NCBI RefSeq assembly: GCF_022682495.2
Contig: NC_071393.1
Coordinates: 113,166,239 to 113,230,238, forward strand
DNA: 64,000 bases
Origin: Desmodus rotundus
Taxonomy: Eukaryota; Chordata; Mammalia; Chiroptera; Phyllostomidae
Direction: 5' to 3'
The notes beneath the pieces are model-generated. The model saw nothing but the letters and a program-made list of their open reading frames with translations. It made no database searches and was not told where the DNA came from. Below are positions 1-10,135 of the stretch, one piece after another. Position 1 is the stretch's first letter; every line of letters starts with the position of its first letter. Position numbers and translations under genes: made by a program.

Positions 1-211
1 CAGGGTCCCCACATCACTGACCACAGCCTCACCTATCAATGCACCATTGTTATGTAACAGCATCCCCCTCCTCCCTCCACCTCTCTGGGCTTGCCTAACC
101 ACCAGCCTCTGCTCTCCTCCTGACTACACTTTTGGGAAATTGCCCTTTCTGCATTAGTCTTGCCCTTCTCCCACCTGACTTCAGATTCTTTGGTCACATG
201 CTCCCTCACTC
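1..211 (+). promoter_or_regulatory. 5' flank / probable 5'UTR of ADAM copy 1
   Basis: This stretch is repeated almost unchanged before copy 2 (14643-14853) and copy 3 (30299-30509). A pyrimidine-rich run ending in 'ctgacttcag' at about 160-184 looks like a splice acceptor 28 bases before the ATG. An upstream non-coding exon is therefore possible, as is usual for intronless-CDS ADAMs. No TATA box is evident. The promoter itself may lie to the left of the window. The splice-site reading is inference. Confidence 0.4.
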
Positions 212-2446
212 ATGGGGCCTGCCTGGGTCCAGGTTCACCTGACAGGTCATCTCTGGCTGCCTCTGCTTTGGCTACTCCTGTCCCAGGTCTGCTGCTCCCA
301 TGCCCTACCAGGGTGGCGCTTCACTTCCTCTGAAGTTGTGATCCCCAGGAAGGTGTCCCACAAGGTGAGTGGGGCCAGGGCACAAGACCAGCTCTCCTAC
401 AAGATTCACTTCAGGGGCCACAGACATGTCATTCACATGAAGGTCAAGAAGAACTTGCTGCCCAGACACTTTCCTGTTATCACGGATAACGACCAAGGGG
501 CCATGCAGGAGGACTACCCCTTTGTGCCTCAGAACTGTTACTACTACAGCTACCTGGAAGGGGTTCCTGGGTCCATGGGCACGCTGGACACTTGCTACGG
601 AGGTTTGCGTGGCATGCTGCAGGTGGATGACTTCACTTATGAAATCAAACCACTGGAGGCTTCTAAGAAATTTGAGCACGTGGTTTCTCTGCTTGTGTCA
701 GAAGAACAATCCTCAGAGAATGCAAGGTGTAAGATAGAAGGGGCAGACGCAAATCTAGCAGATGAAGAGGCGTTACTTGCTGAAACTCCCAGAGCAGGTC
801 CCGTGTATTTGTGGTGGCCACATAGGAAACGGTTAAAAGTTCACTACACAGTTACTCACTCTTTAGTTCAATTAGACAATAATCAGACACGTATAATAGA
901 GAATGTAGTGATTATGAACAACATACTGCATTCCATTTATAAACATAATCATATAGATGTTATGATACGTATGATGTGTATATGGACTCAGGGTGATGCG
1001 TTAGTTTTGAGCCAAACAAAACATCCTTCACATGCTGTAAGTGATTTTGGTTTGTGGAAATATTGGAAATGGTTTAATAATGCTCCTCATGATACTTCCT
1101 TGCTTCTTACGGGACACAAAATTGGAGGGCTTACCTATTATTCTAACCATAATGCAATGTGCAACCCAAACTGGGGAGTAGCATATGTGTATGTAGCGGA
1201 TTATCACATATTTTTAGCTGCCACTATTTCAGCACACACTCTAGGTCACAACTTTGGCCTTGAACATGACAAACCTGGCTGTCACTGTTTTCGAAGAGAA
1301 AGCTGTGTCATGGCGCCTGAGCCTGGTCTTCTAGATATGATGAGCAATTGCTCTTACCAGGTTCTGCATAGACGGGTTAACTCATATGATCCTTGTTTGA
1401 GTATAGTATATCCAACATACAATAATTTTCCTTATATAGCTCCACGTTGTGGTGACAAGATCATAAATCAGAATGAAGAATGTGACTGTGGCTCGCTTAA
1501 AGAATGTGTTAGTGATAAATGTTGTGAGACCCATTGTGCCCTCTCACTTGGTAGTGAATGCAGTGTAGGACCTTGCTGCAGAAGATGTCAATATGCTCAA
1601 CCTGGATGGATTTGCAGACACGTGAGAGGTGTTTGTGATCTACCGGAATACTGTGATGGGAAAACGCATATTTGTCCCGATGACTTCTATATCCAAGATG
1701 GAACCCCGTGTTCAACATCAGCTGTTTGTAGGGTAGGAAACTGTACTGACCGTGATATGCAGTGTCAATCCCTTTTTGGCCTGCAAGCCAAAGATGCTTC
1801 ACCAGCCTGCTATGAACAATTGAATGTAATAGGTGATCGATTTGGAAACTGTGGAATAACAGTACATCGAGGAGGAGGAGGACCTTATAAATGTGAACCA
1901 GAAAATGTTTTGTGTGGTTTGTTGCACTGTAGGGGCATTGACGAAATTCCTGGTGGAGGTGAACACACTACATTTCGTGATATAATACTACAAGATGTTC
2001 AACAGGAAAAATGCTTTGGATACGATGCACACTATGGCACAGGAGTCCCTAATTTCGGGCTTGTAGTGGATGGTGCATCATGTGGACCTGGAAAATACTG
2101 TCGTCACCAGAACTGCACTTTTTATCAACAATTTAATTATGATTGTAATATCAGTAAATGCCATTTCAGAGGGGTGTGCAATAATATGGGAGAATGCCAC
2201 TGTCAGCGAGGATGGAAACCACCAGCATGTGCTGAGATAGGAGCAGGTGCTAGTGTAAATAGTGGCCCTCCACCTGACAAAGATGTATTATTCCGTACCA
2301 AGGTACAACTTAGTGTAAACAAGGCTCTAGTTCTGTTGTTTCTACGTTCTGCACTTTTGTTGTTTTCATTCATTGCTGGTGTCAGTACATACGTTCATAA
2401 CGTTAGGAACATAAATACAGAGGAAAACAATGTCGAACAAAAATAA
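212..2446 (+). CDS. ADAM pseudoprotease retrogene, array copy 1 (ADAM4/ADAM6-like)
   Basis: A single uninterrupted exon encodes a 744-residue membrane ADAM. In order: signal peptide (about 1-31, Leu-rich); prodomain with a candidate cysteine-switch Cys173; a basic HRKR cluster (204-207) that could be a weak furin site; metalloprotease-like domain; disintegrin domain from about Cys413; loop CRHVRGVCDLPEYC (468-481); cysteine-rich region; EGF-like repeat (about 645-673); transmembrane segment (about 705-729); short tail. The zinc motif reads HTLGHNFGLEHD (342-353). All three His ligands remain but the catalytic Glu is Thr343, so proteolysis is not expected. The Met-turn (CVM) is kept. The ATG is followed by G and opens directly into the signal peptide. 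Similarity in the prodomain and active-site region favours ADAM4/ADAM6-type testis ADAMs; the ADAM21 neighbour favours ADAM4. The exact orthologue is uncertain and the names ADAM20-like or ADAM6-like are also possible. A role in sperm maturation or adhesion is inferred from the family. Confidence 0.87.
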   Translation: MGPAWVQVHLTGHLWLPLLWLLLSQVCCSHALPGWRFTSSEVVIPRKVSHKVSGARAQDQLSYKIHFRGHRHVIHMKVKKNLLPRHFPVITDNDQGAMQEDYPFVPQNCYYYSYLEGVPGSMGTLDTCYGGLRGMLQVDDFTYEIKPLEASKKFEHVVSLLVSEEQSSENARCKIEGADANLADEEALLAETPRAGPVYLWWPHRKRLKVHYTVTHSLVQLDNNQTRIIENVVIMNNILHSIYKHNHIDVMIRMMCIWTQGDALVLSQTKHPSHAVSDFGLWKYWKWFNNAPHDTSLLLTGHKIGGLTYYSNHNAMCNPNWGVAYVYVADYHIFLAATISAHTLGHNFGLEHDKPGCHCFRRESCVMAPEPGLLDMMSNCSYQVLHRRVNSYDPCLSIVYPTYNNFPYIAPRCGDKIINQNEECDCGSLKECVSDKCCETHCALSLGSECSVGPCCRRCQYAQPGWICRHVRGVCDLPEYCDGKTHICPDDFYIQDGTPCSTSAVCRVGNCTDRDMQCQSLFGLQAKDASPACYEQLNVIGDRFGNCGITVHRGGGGPYKCEPENVLCGLLHCRGIDEIPGGGEHTTFRDIILQDVQQEKCFGYDAHYGTGVPNFGLVVDGASCGPGKYCRHQNCTFYQQFNYDCNISKCHFRGVCNNMGECHCQRGWKPPACAEIGAGASVNSGPPPDKDVLFRTKVQLSVNKALVLLFLRSALLLFSFIAGVSTYVHNVRNINTEENNVEQK

Positions 2447-2610
2447 TCCCTTTGGCCCAACTAAATACTAAGTGGAATGTACAAAATGGAGAAAATCACA
2501 TTGGCACTCACTCGGAGAAATAAGTGATCAAAAGTCACACTGATAACACCTTCATCCTACAGCTATTCCAAGGCTGTCACCTTGAAATAAAATGACTTGG
2601 CAATTTAAAA
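2447..2610 (+). terminator. 3'UTR and poly(A) signal of ADAM copy 1
   Basis: AATAAA lies at 2586-2591, about 140 bases after the stop. The same signal is at 17228-17233 in copy 2 and 32871-32876 in copy 3. A short 3'UTR ending some 15-25 bases further on is inferred. Confidence 0.6.
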
Positions 2611-5060
2611 AGAGTCTATGTGTTTAATTTCACTTAACCTTGTATGTGTGTTTGTTCATATTCTCACCAATCCTAAAGAAGAGAGTAGGAACTCTTACAT
2701 TCACTAGCAAGGGGATCTGTACTTCTTTGCCATGTGGAATCTAATGTTTTATAGGTAGGCCATTAGCAAGTCTTGTTTGCACTGGCATCCATGGGTTTAA
2801 CCATTTATTGGACTTTCCCCCAAGTGGTTATGCTCTACATTTTTCCATTTGTTCATTTCTTCGCCAGTGTTAAAGGAGCATTAAAAACAAAACCTTGACA
2901 GATACAGTATGAAGATCAAAAATTCTGCTTCTAGGCTCATGAATCTCAGCAGAAGGTTAACCACCTGCTCAGTGTGTGATCTTACAGAAAGTCTCAGGTG
3001 TTCAGAGATTCAAGTTTACAGGTGCATATGATCATCAGGCTTTTGTGATCATCAACAGAAAGCACCTAAACAGGGCCCGGTACATATTTGGCACTTCGTA
3101 CATGCTAACTCTGTCATTCTCATTTTTCTCTTGGGATATCTTAAATGTGAGGTCTGTGAATATCATGACTTTGACACTGCATCTTTACTGTAAAACCATC
3201 ACCCAAGCAGTGATTCACCACTGATATATTACTTCTCAAGGCCTCTGGTTGTTAATATCACAGTATGTTTCTCATGTATAAAATTTCAGGAAATGCCTAA
3301 TCAGGGCTTCTCTATAAAGTGCCCGGAGGAACTGACTGACTGAAATATGTAGAGACAAAAATTTAGAGAAAAGGAAACAGGAAGCAATCACCTCAGAAAT
3401 AGAAATAGTGCACCGGAACAGATCTAATGTATGGTATGTTGTATTCGTGCTATTGAGATGCCTCAGGCCTCAGATCAAATCTCTTTCTGAAAACACAGAG
3501 TCCAGATGAGGGCAGCCACCAAATGTTGGAGGAAGGATGCCGCAGTAGAGCATCAATAGGATCGCCAGTCAGTGATATGGGTTTTGTCCATCTCTTACAG
3601 AGTTCTCACGGCCAGCACCTCTTGTCCAGGTGGCTTATCTGGTCACGTGATCTGGATCTTCATCAATGACAGGTCTGAGTCCCTGTTTATTTGCCCCTGT
3701 CAAACCTGTCATGGCATGTACACCTGGCACCACAATCTACTGAAATGCAGGTTGGATGGCCATTTGCTAAGCAGTTCTTTCTTGCTGAGTCAAGGGCCAT
3801 TGCTGAAACCAGAGAGGGTCTTCCTAGGAGGGGGTCATTTGGGTTCCATTTGAGCAGTGCATTTGCCAAAGCATGATAACTGTAGGCCCTGAAACCTCTG
3901 TCCTCTCTGTATCTCCAGTGTTCCAATATCTGCTATTGATCTCTTTGGCATTTGTGAGGGACCGTTTGTCTCCACCAAGCTGTTTAACTGGAAGTGCCAT
4001 CTGTTTGAGTGTGTGTGGTTTTGTCTTTGGTGATCATGCTCTCTCCAAAGTTGTGAAACAAGTGTTTCAACCTGAAGATGGGTGTGGCCTGCCAGTGCAT
4101 TTCATGTTTCTAGAGAGCATTGATGATTGGGATTATCGGCCATAACTTCCAAAAAGGTGGTAAGGCCTCACATGTGTGTTCCTTGAAAGTGGTTTCTAAC
4201 TGGTACCAGGTATTCGAGGCAGATTCATTGCAACCCAGTGAACACAGTGGGACTTTTTCTAGGTAACACAAGAGCAGAAATGCTTAGGGTTAACTGTAAA
4301 ATGTTTAATTCCCGTTTCTTCCTGGGTTTTGTCATATGGAGAAAGGGTGAAGTACCAGGAGAAACAGAAGGGGGAGCTGCAGAAGGGAGGAAGAGGAACA
4401 GGAAGGGGCCAAAGGAAAGACAGTGATAAGAAGAGCAGGGAGGTGAAAAAGAAGTAGGGTTATGTATGAGACACAGGAACAGAGGTAAACAGGAGGATAA
4501 GGTCTTTGGGAGGAGAAGAAGTTTGAACTTGTTTAAAAGAAGCCTCAAAAATCTTAGAATATGTTCATAATATTTCATTCTTGCCTCCTTTGGATTGACT
4601 GAAGGAAGCAGCCCATGGTGTGATAACTATTCTGATACCCTTCCCTCTAAGGCGCTACAATACACAAATGTGATGTGCCCAGGAAACCAAAAGGCCACTG
4701 CAGCTCAAGATTGTACTTACCGAAAACATGCCCCTTTCAGAAGAAATAACAGAGTGAGGAACTTTGTGGCAGACCCCAGATCTAGCACTAATCAGGTTGG
4801 GGGTTGGATAGATTACTACTACCCGTAGTAAAAGAAGACATAGATAGGAGATGGGACTTTCCCTTCCTTAAAGCAAGCCTAATTCCCTGCTCATCCCAGG
4901 AACTCCAAAAAACAAAAGGAAAACACTGACACGAGTCTGAAAAGGGTTGACCTACAGAAATATCACAGCCTGCAATCTCCACCCTACAAAAAGAACAAGA
5001 ACAGGAGGAGGACTTAGAGCCCCACCCAAGGAAATTAAGGTTCTTGGAGAGGGGCTGTTC
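2611..5060. other. Gene-free spacer of array unit 1
   Basis: No credible coding gene is visible. Many short open frames occur here and recur identically in the other units, as expected from duplication rather than selection. About 4320-4530 is purine-rich (G+A). About 3560-4150 is G/T-rich sequence of possible old repeat origin that I cannot classify. Units 2 and 3 share a roughly 30-base stretch (from about 17670 and 33315) that is replaced by about 8 bases near 3030 in this unit. Confidence 0.5.
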
Positions 5061-6343
5061 CTCCTTGGGTCCAGCTTCTTTGGGACTCTCTGAGCTTCCT
5101 GGACTTCCTGGAAGTCTATTTCCTTTGCCAGATTGGGGAAGTTCTCCTTCATTATTTGTTCAAATAAGTTTTCAAGTTTTTGTTCTTCCTCTTCTCCTTC
5201 TGGCACCCCTATAATTAGGATGTTGGAACATTTCAAGATGTCCTGGAGGTTCCTAAGCGTCTCCTCATTTTTTTGAATTCTTGTTTCTTCATTGTTTTCT
5301 GGTTGGATGTTTCTTTCTTCTTTCTGGTTCACACCATTGATTTGAGTCCCAGTTTCCTTCGCATCACTATTGGTTCCCTGTACATTTTCCTTTGTTTGTC
5401 TTAGCATAGGCTTCATTTTTTCATCTGGTTTTCGAACAAATTCAACCAATTCTGTGAGCGTCTTAATAACCAGTGTTTTGAACTGTGCATCCGATAGGTT
5501 GGCTATCTCTTCCTCGCTTAGTTGTATTTTTTCTGGGGCTTTGAAGTGTTCTGTCATTTGGGCCTTTTTTTTTTTTTTTGTCTTGGCACTTCTGTTACTT
5601 AAAGGGGCGGAGCCTTGGGTGTTCACCTGGGTGGGGTAACGTTGGTCCCTGGGCTGTGACTCTGTACGTGGGGGAGGGGCCGAGAGGAAGCAATGGCGCC
5701 CGCTCCAGTCTCCACCAGATTTCAGTCACTACCTCCACTACCCACAATCAAATTGGGCCCCGCTGGTGCTGATTCCCGAGTGGGTGGGCCTGTGCACGCT
5801 CTAGGCCCCTGTGGGTCTCTCCAACGACCTCTCCTGTGAGGCTAGGAGTTTCTCCTGCTGCTGCCCCAACCCCCACGGGCTCTTTTCAATCAGAAGTCTG
5901 AGGTTTTATTTCCCCCGCGCTGGAGCCCTTGGTTACACAGTCTGCTTTGCTCCCCGCCGTTCGTCCCAGTTTATCTGTGCGTGAGTGTGGGGCTGCAGGG
6001 TGCTACCCCCCACTCTGCCGGCCCCGTTCTCCGCCACTCTGAGTCTGGCCCTCTTGGTTTATCCATGCATGAATGTGGGGCCGCAGGGTCTGCTAGTGGT
6101 CGGACTGCCTGACCCATTTGTCCCACACTCCGCCAGTCTCGGTCCCGCCATGGCCACATGAGTCCTCTCCGCCCCGGTGCCTGTCTCCACCCTGGTGCCC
6201 ATCTCCGCCCCTCCTACCGGTCTGGATGTATGTTACTTTTTTATCAACTTAGTGTCGGACTTCCTTGCCCTTCAATTTTCTGTCAGTTCTGGTTGTGCAA
6301 GGAGGCGCATGTGTCTACCTATGCCACATTCTTGGTTCTCTCT
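5061..6343 (-). mobile_element. HAL1-like / L1 5'UTR+ORF1 remnant, 3' part deleted (unit 1)
   Basis: This is the duplicated counterpart of the element at 19960-22000. It keeps the L1 5'UTR (about 5600-6343) and the first two thirds of ORF1 on the minus strand. The ORF1 part has the coiled-coil-like charged region and the GVPEGEEEEQ and NFPNLAKEIDFQEVQEAQRV motifs typical of L1 ORF1p. The distal ORF1, the 3'UTR and the left TSD are missing because of a 994-bp deletion at 5060/5061. The ORF now reads through the breakpoint into unrelated sequence and stops near 4952. The T-tract at 5565-5579 is one base shorter than in unit 2, which changes the frame upstream of ORF1. Confidence 0.8.
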
Positions 6344-6352
6344 GCACTTTCA

Positions 6353-9300
6353 GCTTTAACCAAGACTTGTGGATGGGTGTTCTCCTTCTTTTCCTGCCTC
6401 TTGTTTCAAGTTCCAATAACCAATATAATAGTATTTCTGAGACCTGTTTTTCTAAGCTTTGTGGAATTTTTAGGTAGTCATCGGGTGTGGCAAGTATTAA
6501 GCCCCAAAGAAAGAAAAGCAGGGTAATGACAAGACTCTGTATTATTTGTTTAAAATCTTTGTACCTTCTTCCTCGAGGAGTCTGGGGCCTTCTAGGTCAA
6601 GTTTGCTGCACAAGTCCATTCACAGTGGTCATTGCCCAAGGGAGTTCCGTGTAGCCCCCAAGTCAATCACCTAGATTCCACATATAATCCCCCATAGCTC
6701 TACCGAGATGCAGCAGCCTTTCCTCCCCCTGCTACTCAGAGTCAATTGGTTCTCTGTCCAAAATGGCAGTTGGCAGTTCCCCTTCTCACCAGCTTGTCCT
6801 TGGACGCAAGATGTCTGAAGAGCCTTGATGGCAGCTGTAGCTTGTAGTTCGATGGGACTCATGCTGTGTTCCTGGCAAAACTGCATTCCCTGTGGGCCAA
6901 GACCTATAACCCTGGAGAACACACAGGTGCAGGCAGGGCAAGCAGAAAAACGACCACTGGATCAGTAAGAGTAGTGGTAACTGGGACTACCCAACTCCTC
7001 CTCTTTGGTTCCTGGTCCCATCTGTTCTCTGCAGCAGATACACAGTACCATAGAGCAGTCTTTGAATGAACATATACACTGCACACTGAAGGATGGCACT
7101 CTACCGTTGCAGAGCACGCAACTGGGCTGGCATTTTGGCCATGTCTTCCGTAGGCCCTCACAGCACAGCATGAGCGTAGCTGCTACCAAATACTTGTTAT
7201 GTGATGCAAACTATGTATTCCATTGGGTTGGGCCCATTCCTATACCTCATTCCCTGAAGAGTCCTCTGTTTACATGACAAAGCACGGGGGATTCTGTTTT
7301 TAAAGCTCGCACATTTCATAAGTAAGCCCACAATAGTGGTGCTGGCTAAGGCTCTGCGGGCAGAAAAGGCAATTTGTCACAACTGGAAGAGATAGATATT
7401 CTTGCCAGGACCAATCCATAGCCCTTCAGGATGGAAGGGGCCTCACGCAGTGAACTGCACAATTAGCTGCTAGGTTTTCTAGAGGAATGCTGACCAATCA
7501 GCAGGTCAACATGGATCTTTGTTGGTGCCAAGGGGGACATTTAGAGACAGCAGTCCCTTGATTTAACTCCCTTAGTAAGTGGGAGTCTGTGCTATTGAAT
7601 CCAAGGTAGCCGCCACCCCTGCCACCTTGGCTACTCTGTCCCTGTGCACATAGTGCCGGTTCCAGGGTGGGCAACGATCAAGTTTGTGTAATGTTGACTG
7701 GCCAAGTCTTTGACCTGCTTGGTTTTTCAGGGCCTGATCCAGGGTGGATGCTTCTTGGTGGGCATGAACCTGTGCTAGAGAATCCTTCACACTTCATGAC
7801 TATTACTATATGTATACCTCGTGTCTCTACCCAGACCACCCTTTCTTTGACTCTCCCGTCCTTTTATTTCCAGGCTCCTGACCAGCTGGTAAGGTCCTTG
7901 GCCACCTGAGTTGGTCTCAACTCAGAGGCCTGCCATGGGCCACCTGTGCTTTCACACAGCCTAGATGACCAAGTGCATTATCCATAACCCTGCCCAATAC
8001 AATGAGTTGTTTTCCCCATGTACTCTCTTTCTAGAGTCACTTCTGAACAGGAATGTAATGCAGTCATCATGCACATTGGGTAAAACCCACATACCAAGTC
8101 TACCCATCCATACACCACATGTGGGCATTTTATGGCCCCTCCAGCTGCTTGAGGAAAACCCCCATGTGGGTGCATAGGCAAGCCGAGTGAAGTATCCTGG
8201 TGAAATCATGTTGACAGATGTGGTGACGTCAACTACCTGCTCAGACAGCTTACCAATGTTTATCCTTTCCTTTGAGCTTGATATCGGACGTTGTATTTTG
8301 ATCGTGCTGTGAGTTGCTGCCAGATCCATCTGACTTTATGGCTTGGTAGAACCAAAAGAGCCTAGCTTTTACAGGATAACTCACGGCTCATGCTCATTAG
8401 GAGACACATGGCCATAAACCTCATTTTTACCTGACACACCTACTGTCGAGAACTGGTCCGAGTGGCAATGGCAAATGCACCTCAGCCCTGGTTCAGAAAA
8501 CTGACAGGTATGTGGCGGCACACAGGAGCCAGGCCACAGATCAGCTTTCCCATGGGGAACCAGGCCTGCATGATATCTAGGCTGCTTTGAGGCTTGCTTT
8601 TGTAAAACTCCGTCAACCTGAGTTAAGGTAGCAAATGTTTAATGCATATCTTAAAGTAACTTCCTAAAATCTGTGCTAAACAGTGCTGAGGAGGGACTAT
8701 GAGCAGATCAATCACTTTTATCATTCCCTTGCATTTGCAACATTGTTTTCCTTGTTATGTGTAAGAAGTAATCAGCAACATCCTTTTCTTTGTTATCTGT
8801 GAAAAGTACTCACCTAAAGCAAACCTGAGCATAATGAATGAGGACCTTCCTTGATGTAACCTCCCAGAAAGCAATAAAAGCCTGTCCAGGAAAGGGTCAG
8901 TGGCTCTCTCACTCAGAGAGTGGCCATGCCGTCCCTTTTCTCCAAAGGACTTCTGCAGTACGTGTGATTCTGCTCATCACATCCACAACACCACGGACAG
9001 TGCTGGCTAGAGTCCGCATCAAACTACAGCTGTTTCTCCCTGGGCTGGTGGCATGGTTTTGTTTCAAAACCCCAAGCCAATGCTGTGATTCTCTTTTGGG
9101 GGCCTGACACAGATTTCACACCACATCTTTCCTATGACTGGTACCCACACAGGGTCATACACACTGGGGTGGCCACACATTGGGGCCCAAATGATGGTGT
9201 CTGCTTGTACCAGGGCCAGGACCTACAGCAAAGCTCTCTCCTGCCATGGGTCCCACTCAAGATGGACACCTTCATTATGCAGAGTATGGGCCAGCATAGT

Positions 9301-9879
9301 ACTCAGAGGTCAGAAATGCTTGCTTCAAACAATCTGGCACCATCTTCCTTGTGGTATGGTATGCCAGAGGAAACAATTTTCCTGGACTCTGAGGGTTTGT
9401 CCCTACCTGACCTTAAGCACTGTACCCCTAAATATTCCAATAATGTGGTATGTCCCCAAAACTTGGTAAGGCTTATATCTTGCACCCTTGGATGTGAGTG
9501 TCCTAATAAGACCTCCATGAACCAACCACTCATGACCGCCTGGTTTTACTTGCTTGATACTGTAGAAGTAATGAATCAGTGAGATGCTTTCTGGATGTTC
9601 AGACAGTCTAGGTGTATTCAGATCATATTATCCTGGAGGCAGGATGGTAAACATAGGCCTGGAGGCTATGCAAATGGTCGTCTATGCCACATGGATGCTA
9701 ACTTTTTTTTGACACTCTTTTCTGATCAGAATAGAAATGAGCACATTTACTAGATCCCTGCCCCCCATAGCTGTTAACACTGATCTGTAACAATCTGTCC
9801 TATCATCACATAGGCCTACAGAGGAGAGACACAACTAAACTACTTAGACATGATGCTACACCTTACACCAGCACACTTA
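6353..9879. other. Unclassified repeat-like spacer, unit 1
   Basis: I see no gene that I can defend. The sequence is moderately GC-rich and duplicated at about 22010-25536. Minus-strand frames around 6670-7260 and 7960-8330 have a composition faintly like an old retroviral internal region, and 6670-6920 could be a decayed env transmembrane piece, but no diagnostic motif is intact. The longest plus-strand open frame (9085-9582) has no recognisable domain. An ancient endogenous retrovirus relic is possible but weakly supported. Confidence 0.25.
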
Positions 9880-10135
9880 AATTTTTGTTACTGACATGTA
9901 ATTGATACATAACATTTAATTTGTTCAGATGCACAACATAATGATTTCATATTTGCATCTATGGCAAAAGGATCACTACACTAACCTAGTTAACATCTGT
10001 CATCATCCTAGATTATAAAATGTTTTTCCTATTGATGTGTCTTACTCTTCCCAACTAGGAGATACGATCCATAAGAGAAGAAAATAAATGAGATACATTG
10101 CTCTTGATAACTTCCCTATATGGAGTTGAATGCAT
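9880..10135. repeat. Ancient L1 3'-end fragment (unit 1)
   Basis: The AT-rich text with 'gttcagatgcacaacataat' and 'ctagttaacatctgtca' matches the pattern of old mammalian L1 3'UTR sequence as I remember it. The duplicate is at about 25537-25792. Confidence 0.45.

Noticed and set aside
305..679. 124-codon antisense frame under the ADAM prodomain (also at 14947 and 30603)
   Set aside because: Shadow of the strongly coding opposite strand; no independent evidence.
4952..5626. 224-codon minus-strand frame in unit 1 as a host gene
   Set aside because: It is L1 ORF1 fused to unrelated sequence by the deletion at 5060/5061, not a conserved gene.
5644..6200. GC-rich stretch that looks like a CpG-island promoter
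   Set aside because: It is the 5'UTR of the antisense HAL1-like element (also at 21300-21860). It may have L1 promoter activity but is not a host gene promoter.
6671..6922. Possible retroviral env transmembrane segment on the minus strand
   Set aside because: Only a loose resemblance; no intact fusion peptide, CX6CC or other diagnostic motif can be seen.
9085..9582. Plus-strand open frame of 165 codons, repeated at 24742-25239
   Set aside because: No recognisable domain or signal; retained in both units only because the duplication is recent. No splice or regulatory support.
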